64,000 bases of DNA from Ricordea florida (lineage: Eukaryota > Cnidaria > Anthozoa > Corallimorpharia > Ricordeidae), in contig OX453286.1 of NCBI GenBank assembly GCA_949710005.1, forward strand, positions 1,140,001 through 1,204,000, in the 5' to 3' direction. The position numbers and the translations under genes are program-made. This document shows, one piece after another, positions 55,164-64,000 of the stretch (position 1 is the first letter of the stretch; the number at the start of each line of letters is the position of its first letter). The notes below the pieces were generated by a model. That model saw only the letters and a program-made list of their open reading frames with translations. It was not told where the DNA came from and made no database searches.

Positions 55164-56769
55164 GATTATTAACCCATCAAAATGACCATAGAAAACAGCT
55201 GACCATTAACCCACCAAAATATCCATTAAAAACAGCTGATTATTAACCCATCAAAATGACCATAAAAAACAGCTGATTATTTACCAATCAAAATGACCTT
55301 AAAGAACAGCTGATTATTAACCCACAACAATGACCATAAAAAACGGCTGATTATTAACCCATTAAAGTGACCATAAAAAACATCTGATTAATAACCGATA
55401 AAAATGACTATATAAAACAGCTGATTATTAACCCATCAAAATGACCATAAAAAACAGCTCATTAATAACCCATAAAAATAACCATAAAAAATAGGTGACT
55501 ATTAACCCACCAAAACCATCATAAAAAATAGCTAATTATTAACCCACAAAAATGACCATAAAAAACATCTGACTATTAACCCATCAAAATGACCTTAAAA
55601 AACAGCTGACTATTAACCCATCAAAAAGACCAAAAAGGAACAGCTTATTAATAACCCATCAAAATGACCATAAAAAGCAGCTGACTATTAACCCATCAAA
55701 ATGACCTTGAAAAATAGCTGGCTATTAACCCATCAAAATGACCATAAAAAAACAGCTGATTAATAACCCATCAAATTAATTATAAAAAAGAGCTGACTAT
55801 TAACCCACCAAAATCACCATAAAAAAGGTGATTATTAACCCATCAAAATGACCATAACAAACAGCTGAATATTAACCCATCAAAATGACCTTAAAAAACA
55901 GCTGATTATTAACCAATCAAAATAAACTAAAAAGAACAGCTGATTAATAACCCATCAAAATGACCATAAAAAACAGCTGATTATTAACGCACCAAAATCC
56001 CCATAAAAAAAGCTAATTATTAACCCACCAAACTCACCATAAAAAACAGCTGATTATTAACCCATCAAAGTGACCATAAAAAACAGTTGATTAATAACCT
56101 ATCAAAATGACCTCAAGAAACAGCTGACTATTAACCCATCAAAATGACCATAAAAAACAGCTGATTATTAACCCATCGAAATGACCATAAAAAACAGCTG
56201 AGTATTAACCCATCAAAATGACCATAACAAATCAGCTAATTAATAACCCATCAAAGTGACCATAAAAAACAGCTGATTATTAACCCACCAAAATCACCAT
56301 AAAAAAGCTGATTATTAAACCATTAAAATGACCATAAAAAACAGCTGACTATTAACCCATCAAAATCACCTTAAAAAACAGCTGAATATTAACACATCAA
56401 AATGACCAAAAAAGAACAGTTGATTTATAAGCCATCAAAATGACCATAAAAAAAGAGCTCATTATTAACCCACCAAAATCACCATAAAAAACAGCTGACT
56501 ATTAACCCATCAAAATGACCATAAAAAACAGCTGTTTTTAACCCATCAAAATGACCTTAAAAAACAGCTAATTATTAACCCACAAAAAATCACCATAAAA
56601 AACAGCTGATTATTAACCCATAAAAATAAACATAAAAAAGGTGACTATTAACCCATCCAAATGACCTTAAGAAACAGTTGAGTATTAACCCATCAAAATG
56701 ACCATAAGAAACAGCTGATTATTAACCCATCAAAATGACCATAAAAAACAGCTGATTATTAACCCACCA

Positions 56770-59700
56770 AAATCACCATAAAAAACAGCTGATTATTACC
56801 CCATAAAAATGACCATAAAGACATCTGATTATTCACCCATCAAAATGACCTTAAAAAACATCTGATTATTAACCCATTAAAATGACCTTAAAAAACAGGT
56901 GACTATTAACCCATCAAAATGACCATAAAAAAACAGCTGATTATTAACCCATCAAAATTACCATAAAAACAGCTGATTATTCAGCCATCAAAATGACCTT
57001 AAAAACAGCTGACTATTAACCCATAAAAATGACCATAAGAAACAGCTGAGTATTAACCCATCAAAATGACCTTTTAAAACAGCTGACTATTAACCCATCA
57101 AAATGACCATAAAAAAACAGCTGATTAATAACCCATCAAAATGACCTTAAAAAACAGCTGACTATTAACCCACTAAAATCACCATAAAAAAACCTGATTA
57201 TTAACCCATTAAAATGACCATAAAAAACAGCTGACTATTAACCCATCAAGATGACCTTAAAAAACAGCTGACTATTAACCCATCAAAATAATAAAAAACA
57301 ACAGTTGATTAATAACCCATCAAAATGACCATGAAAAACAGCTGATTATTAACCCACAAAAATCACCATAAAAAACAGCTGATTATTAACCCATCAAAAT
57401 CACCATAAAGAACAGCTGGTTAATAACCCATGAAAATCACCTTAAAAAATAGCTGATTATTAACCCATTAAGATCACCATAAAAAACAGCTGATTATTAA
57501 CCCATCAAAATGACCCTAAAAAAAAGCTGATTAATAACCCATCAAAATGACCACAAGAAACAGCTGATTATTAACCCACCAAAATCACCATTAAAAACAG
57601 CTGATTATTAACCCATAAAATGACCATAAAAAACAGCTCATTAATAACCCATAAAAATGACTTCAAAAAACGGCCGACTATGAACCCATTAAAATGACAA
57701 TAAAAAACAGCTGATTATTAATCCATCAAAATGACCATAAAAAACAGCTGACTATTAACCCATCAAATTAAGAAAAAACAGAACAGCTGATTATTAACCC
57801 ATCAAAGTTACCATAAAAAACAGCTAAATATTAACCCACCAAAATCACCATAAAAAACAGCTGATTATTAACCGATAAAAATGACCATAGAAAACAGCTG
57901 ACTATTAACCCACCAAAATCACCATTAAAAACAGCTGATTATTAACCCATCAAAATGACCATCAAAAAAAAACTGATTAATAACCCATCAAAATGACCTC
58001 AAGAAACAGCTGACTATTAACCCATCAAAATGACTATAAGAAACATCTGACTATTAACCCATCAAAATGACCATAAGAAACAACTGAGTATTAACCCATC
58101 AAAATGACCATAAAAAACAGCTGATTATTACCCCATCAAAATGACCATAAAAAACAGCTGATTATTTTCCCATCAAAATGACCTTAAAAAACAGCTGATT
58201 ATTAACCTACCAAAATCACCATAAAAACAGAGCTGATTATTAACCCATCAAAATGACCATAAAAAGCAGCTGATAATTAACCCATTAAAATAAAAATAAA
58301 AAAGCTGATTAATAACCCATCAAAAGGACCTGAAGAAACAGCTGACTATTAACCCATCAAAATGACCATAAGAAACAGATAATCATTAACCCATCAAAAT
58401 GACCTTAAAAAACAGCTGATTATTAACCCATTAAGATCACCATAAAAAACAGCTGATTAATAAGCCATCAAAATGACCATAACAAGCAGCTGATTATTAA
58501 CCTACCAAAATCACCATTAAAAACAGCTGATTATTAACCCATCAAAATGACCATAAAAACCGCTGATTAATAACCCATCAAAATGACTTTAAAAAACGGC
58601 TGACTATTAACCCATTAAAATGACAATAAAAAACAGCTGATTATTAACCCATCAAAATGACCATAGAAAACAACTGACCATTAACCCACCAAAATATCCA
58701 TTAAAAACAGCTGATTATTAACCCATCAAAATGACCATAAATAACAGCTGATTAATAACCCATCAAAATGACCTCAAGAAACAGCTGACTATTAACCCAT
58801 CAAAATGACTATAAGAAACATGACTATTAACCCATCAAAATGACCATAAGAAACAGCTGACTATTAACCCATCAAAATGACCATAAAAAACAGCTGATTA
58901 TTAACCCACCAAAATGACCATAAAAAACAGCTGATTATTAACCCATCAAAATCACATTAAAAAACAGCTGATTATTAACCCATCAAAATGACCATAAAAA
59001 GCAGCTGATTAATAACCCATCAAAATGACGATAAGAAACAGCTGAGTATTAACCCATCAAAATGACCATAAGAAACAGATAATCATTAACCCATCAAAAT
59101 GACCTTAAAAAACAGCTGATTATTAACCCATTAAGATCACGATAAAAAACAGCTGATTAATAACCCATCACAATGACGATAAGAAACAGCTGAGTATTAA
59201 CCCATCAAAATGACCATAAGAAACAGCTGATTATTAACCCATCAAAATGACCATAAAAAACAGCTGATTATTACCCTATCAAAATGACCATAAAAAACAG
59301 CTGATTATTAACCCATCAAAATGACCATAAAAAAAATCTGACTATTAATCCATCAAAATGACAAGAAAAAACAGCTGATTATTAACCCATCATAATGAGG
59401 ATAAAAAAAAGCTGACTATTAACCCATCTAAATGACCATAAAAAACAACTGATTATTAAACCATCAAAATGACCATAAAAAACAGCTCATTATTAACCCA
59501 TCAAAATCACCATAAAAAACAGCTGAGTATTAACCCATCAAAATGACCATAAAAAAAAGCTAATTATAAACCAATCAAAATGACCATAAAAAACAGCTGA
59601 TTATTAACCCATCATAATGACCATAAAAAAACAGCTGATTATTAACCCATCAAAATGACCACAAGAAACAGCTGATTATTTACCCATCAAAATGACCATA

Positions 59701-60100
59701 AAAAACAGCTGATTATTAACCCATCATAATAACCATAAAAAACAGCTAATTATTAACCCATCAAAATGACCATAAAAAACAGCTGATTATTAACCCATCA
59801 AAATGACCATGAAAAAAAACTGATTATTAACCCATCAAAATGACCATAAAAAACAGCTGATTATTAACCCATCAAAATGACCATAAGAAACAGCTGATTA
59901 TTAACCCATCAAGATGACCATAAAAAAACAGCTGATTATTAACCCATCAAAATAACCATAAAAAAATGCTAACTAGTAACCCATCAAAATGACCTTAAAA
60001 AACCGCTGACTATTAACCCATTAAAATGACCATAAGAAACAGCTGATTATTAACCCATCAAAATGACGATAAAAAACAGCTGATTGTTTTCCCAGCAAAA
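56770..60100 (+). repeat. Displaced copy of 43.3-46.6 kb (offset 13,459 bp)
   Basis: AATTAAGAAAA at 44307 reappears at 57766, AACATGAC at 45358 at 58817, and CATCATAATA at 46263 at 59722: the same offset of 13,459 each time. The copy starts near 56.77 kb and loses similarity near 60.1 kb. Confidence 0.85.
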
Positions 60101-63100
60101 TGACCATAAAAAACACCTAATTATTAAACCATTAAAATGACCATAAAAAAAGCTGATTAATAACCCATCAAAAGGACCTCAAGAAACAGCTGACTATTAA
60201 CCCATCAAAATGACCATAAGAAACAGATAATCATTAACCCATCAAAATGACCTTAAAAAACAGCTGATTATTAACCCATTAAGATCACCATAAAAAACAG
60301 CTGATTAATAACCCATCAAAATGAACATAACAAGCAGCTGATTATTAACCCACCAAAAAAACAATTAAAAACAGCTGATTATTAACCCATCAAAATGACC
60401 ATAAAAACCGCTTATTAATAACCCATCAAAATGACTTTAAAAAACGGCTGACTATTAACCCATTAAAATGACAATAAAAAACAGCTGATTATTAACCCAT
60501 CAAAATGACCATAGAAAACAGCTGACCATTAACCCACCAAAATATCCATTAAAAACAGCTGATTATTAACCCATCAAAATGACCATAAAAAACAGCTGAT
60601 TATTTACCAATCAAAATGACCTTAAAGAACAGCTGATTATTAACCCACAACAATGACCATAAAAAACGGCTGATTATTAACCCATTAAAGTGACCATAAA
60701 AAACATCTGATTAATAACCGATCAAAATGACTATATAAAACAGCTGATTATTAACCCATCAAAATGACCATAAAAAACAGCTCATTAATAACCCATCAAA
60801 ATAACCATAAAAAATAGGTGACTATTAACCCACCAAAACCATCATAAAAAATAGCTAATTATTAACCCACAAAAATGACCATAAAAAACATCTGACTATT
60901 AACCCATCAAAATGACCTTAAAAAACAGCTGACTATTAACCCATCAAAATGACCTTAAAAACCGCTTACTATTAACCCATCAAAATGACCATAACAAATC
61001 AGCTAATTAATAACCCATCAAAATGACCATAAAAAACAGCTGATTATTAACCCACCAAAATCACCATAAAAAAAGCTGATTATTAAACCATTAAAATGAC
61101 CATAAAAAACAGCTGACTATTAACCCATCAAAATCACCTTAAAAAACAGCTGAATATTAACACATCAAAATGACCAAAAAAGAACAGTTGATTTATAAGC
61201 CATCAAAATGACCATAAAAAAAGAGCTCATTATTAACCCACCAAAATCACCATAAAAAACAGCTGACTATTAACCCATCAAAATGACCTCAAAAAACAGC
61301 TGACTATTAACCCATCAAAATGACCATAAAAAACAGCTGATTTTTAACCCATAAAAATGACCTTAAAAAACAGCTAATTATTAACCCACAAAAAATCACC
61401 ATAAAAAACAGCTGATTATTAACCCATAAAAATAAACATAAAAAAGGTGACTATTAACCCATCCAAATGACCTTAAGAAACAGTTGAGTATTAACCCATC
61501 AAAATGACCATAAGAAACAGCTGATTATTAACCCATTAAAATGACCATGAAAAAAAGCTGATTAATAACCCATCGAAATGACCACAAGAAAAAGCTGATT
61601 ATTAACCCACCAAAATCACCATAAAAAACAGCTGATTATTCAGCCATCAAAATGACCTTAAAAAGCAGCTGACTATTAACCCATCAAAATGACCATAAGA
61701 AACAGCTGAGTATTAACCCATCAAAATGACCTTAAAAACAGCTGACTATTAACCCATCAAAATGACCAAAAAAGAACAGCTGATTAATAACCCATCAAAA
61801 TGACAATAAAAAACAGCTGATTTTTAACCCATTAAAATCCCCATAAAAAAACGGCTGATTATTAACCCACCAAAATAACCATGAAAAATCGCTAATTATT
61901 AACCCATCAAAATCACCATAAAAAACACCTGATTAATAACCCATTAAAATGACCTCAAGAAACAGCTGACTTTTAACCCATCAAAATGACCTTAAAAAAC
62001 AGCTGACTATTAACGCATTAAAATGACCATAAAAAAACAGCTGATTAATAACCCATCAAAATGACGATAAAAACCAGCTAACTATTAACCCACCAAAAAC
62101 ACCATAAAAAAAGCTGATTATTAACCCATTAAAATGACCATAAAAAACAGCTGAATCTTAACCCATCAAAATGACCATAAAAAACAGGTGATTATTAACC
62201 CATCAAAATGACCATAAAAAACAGTTGATTATTTAGCCATAGAAATGACCTTAAAAAACAACTGATTATTAACCCACCAAAATCACTAAAAAACAGCTGA
62301 TTATTAACCCATCAAAATGACCATAAAAAACAGCTGATTAATAACCCATCAAAATGACCATAAAAAACAACTGATTATTAACCCATCAAAATCACCATAA
62401 AAAACAGCTGACTATTAACCCATCAAAATGACCTTAAAAAACAGCTTACTATTAACCCATCAAAATGACCATAAAAAAAGCTGATTATTAACCCATCAAA
62501 ATGACCATAACAAACAGCTGAATATTAACCCATCAAAATGACCTTAAAAAACAGCTAATTATTAACCCACAAAAAATCACTATAAAAAACAGCTGATTAT
62601 TAACCCATAAAAATAAACATAAAAAAGGTGACTATTAACCCATCCAAATGACCTGAAGAAACAGTTGAGTATTAACCCATCAAAATGACCATAAGAAACA
62701 GCTGATTATTAACCCATTAAATTGACCATGAAAAAAAGCTGATTAATAACCCATCGAAATGACCACAAGAAAAAGCTGATTATTAACCCACCAAAATCAC
62801 CATAAAAAACAGCTGATTATTCAGCCATCAAAATGACCTTAAAAAGCAGCTGACTATTAACCCATCAAAATGACCATAAAAAACAGCTCATTATTAACCC
62901 ATCAAAATCACCATAAAAAACAGCTGAGTATTAACCCATCAAAATGACCATAAAAAAAAGCTAATTATAAACCAATCAAAATGACCATAAAAAACAGCTG
63001 ATTATTAACCCATCATAATGACCATAAAAAAACAGCTGATTATTAACCCATCAAAATGACCACAAGAAACAGCTGATTATTTACCCATCAAAATGACCAT

Positions 63101-64000
63101 AAAAAACAGCTGATTATTAACCCATCATAATAACCATAAAAAACAGCTAATTATTAACCCATCAAAATGACCATAAAAAACAGCTGATTATTAACCCATC
63201 AAAATGACCATGAAAAAAAACTGATTATTAACCCATCAAAATGACCATAAAAAACAGCTGATTATTAACCCATCAAAATGACCATAAGAAACAGCTGATT
63301 ATTAACCCATCAAGATGACCATAAAAAAACAGCTGATTATTAACCCATCAAAATAACCATAAAAAAATGCTAACTAGTAACCCATCAAAATGACCTTAAA
63401 AAACAGCTGACTATTAACCCATTAAAATGACCATAAAAAACAGCCTATTATTCACCCATCAAAATGACCATAAGAAACAGCTGATTATTAACCCATCAAA
63501 ATGACGATAAAAAACAGCTGATTGTTTTCCCAGCAAAATGACCATAAAAAACACCTAATTATTAAACCATTAAAATGACCATAAAAAAAGCTGATTAATA
63601 ACCCATCAAAAGGACCTCAAGAAACAGCTGACTATTAACCCATCAAAATGACCATAAGAAACAGATAATCATTAACCCATCAAAATGACCTTAAAAAACA
63701 GCTGATTATTAACCCATTAAGATCACCATAAAAAACAGCTGATTAATAACCCATCAAAATGAACATAACAAGCAGCTGATTATTAACCCACCAAAAAAAC
63801 AATTAAAAACAGCTGATTATTAACCCATCAAAATGACCATAAAAACCGCTGATTAATAACCCATCAAAATGACTTTAAAAAACGGCTGACTATTAACCCA
63901 TTAAAATGACAATAAAAAACAGCTGATTATTAACCCATCAAAATGACCATAAAAAACAGCTGATTATTTACCAATCAAAATGACCTTAAAGAACAGCTGA
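60100..64000 (+). repeat. Further copy of the 50.2-55.3 kb type block, cut by the window edge
   Basis: ATTATTTACC at 51874 and 55276 recurs at 60599 and 63963, and AAACCGCTTA at 52234 recurs at 60959 (offset 8725 for the first marker pair as well). The block continues past the end of the window. Confidence 0.8.

Larger units (their letters stand above)
12709..64000 (+). repeat. Satellite array, 37-bp unit, about 1,390 head-to-tail copies, continues off the right edge
   Basis: A consensus unit is at 13188-13224: CAGCTG at unit positions 1-6, ATTATTAACCCATC at 7-20, AAAATGACCAT at 21-31, then six A. Base counts per unit are A18 T8 C8 G3 (30% GC), with no CpG in the consensus. Copies are direct and contiguous, 35-39 bp long because the A-run varies. 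Common variants: GATTATT/GAGTATT/GACTATT/GATTAAT/CATTATT; CCCATC/CCAATC/CCCACC; ATGACC/ATCACC; CATAAAAAA/CATAAGAAA/CTTAAAAAA/CTCAAGAAA/CATAGAAAA. I saw no transposon, gene or inverted segment inside. Stops recur in every frame, so nothing is coded. Confidence 0.97.

Noticed and set aside
12709-64000. CRISPR-like array
   Set aside because: Repeats are directly contiguous without unique spacers, units diverge along their whole length, there are no cas genes, and the genome is eukaryotic.
12709-64000. Telomeric repeat, because of TTAACCC in each unit
   Set aside because: The unit is 37 bp, not a 6-7 bp telomere motif, and metazoan TTAGGG runs are absent.

Overview
This is nuclear DNA from an invertebrate animal, most likely a cnidarian and plausibly a coral or other anthozoan. 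The evidence is a many-exon gene with GT-AG introns for a conserved metazoan membrane protein, a tRNA-derived SINE with a TTGA-type tail, a pogo/Tigger-like MITE with a TA duplication, and a very large satellite array. Assigning it to Anthozoa is inference from the repeat style, not from a marker.

Positions 1-8589 hold the 3' part of an ITFG1 (TIP/LINKIN) gene on the + strand. I could place 17 coding exons. They join in frame into 469 codons ending in a stop, covering FG-GAP/Ca-loop repeats, a cysteine-bearing extracellular segment, a transmembrane helix and a conserved short cytoplasmic tail. Its first ~140 residues lie off the left edge. Its introns carry a SINE (1526-1912), a 609-bp pogo/Tigger-like MITE (2601-3209), an AATGAT-type microsatellite (about 4292-4732) and a second 619-bp terminal-inverted-repeat element (5916-6534).

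Positions 8590-12591 have no confident protein gene. They contain the probable ITFG1 3'UTR, a CCAAT-box cluster, a perfect 25-bp inverted repeat (9963-9987/9999-10023), and a degenerate repeat fragment with a hammerhead-like core flanked by an 18-bp inverted repeat. At 12631-12699 there is a short, good-looking first coding exon: a signal peptide followed by a GTATGT donor.

From 12709, nine bases after that donor's first base, to the right edge (about 51.3 kb) the window is one unbroken head-to-tail array of a 37-bp unit, about 1,390 copies, all in one orientation with no other insertion seen. Variant units are arranged in nested higher-order repeats whose offsets I measured by hand from marker variants: about 923, 3473, 5432, 4623 and 13,459 bp. 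If the signal-peptide exon is real, the whole array lies inside the first coding intron of that gene. This array and its placement are the most unusual content of the window. I see no CRISPR array, operon or prokaryotic system.
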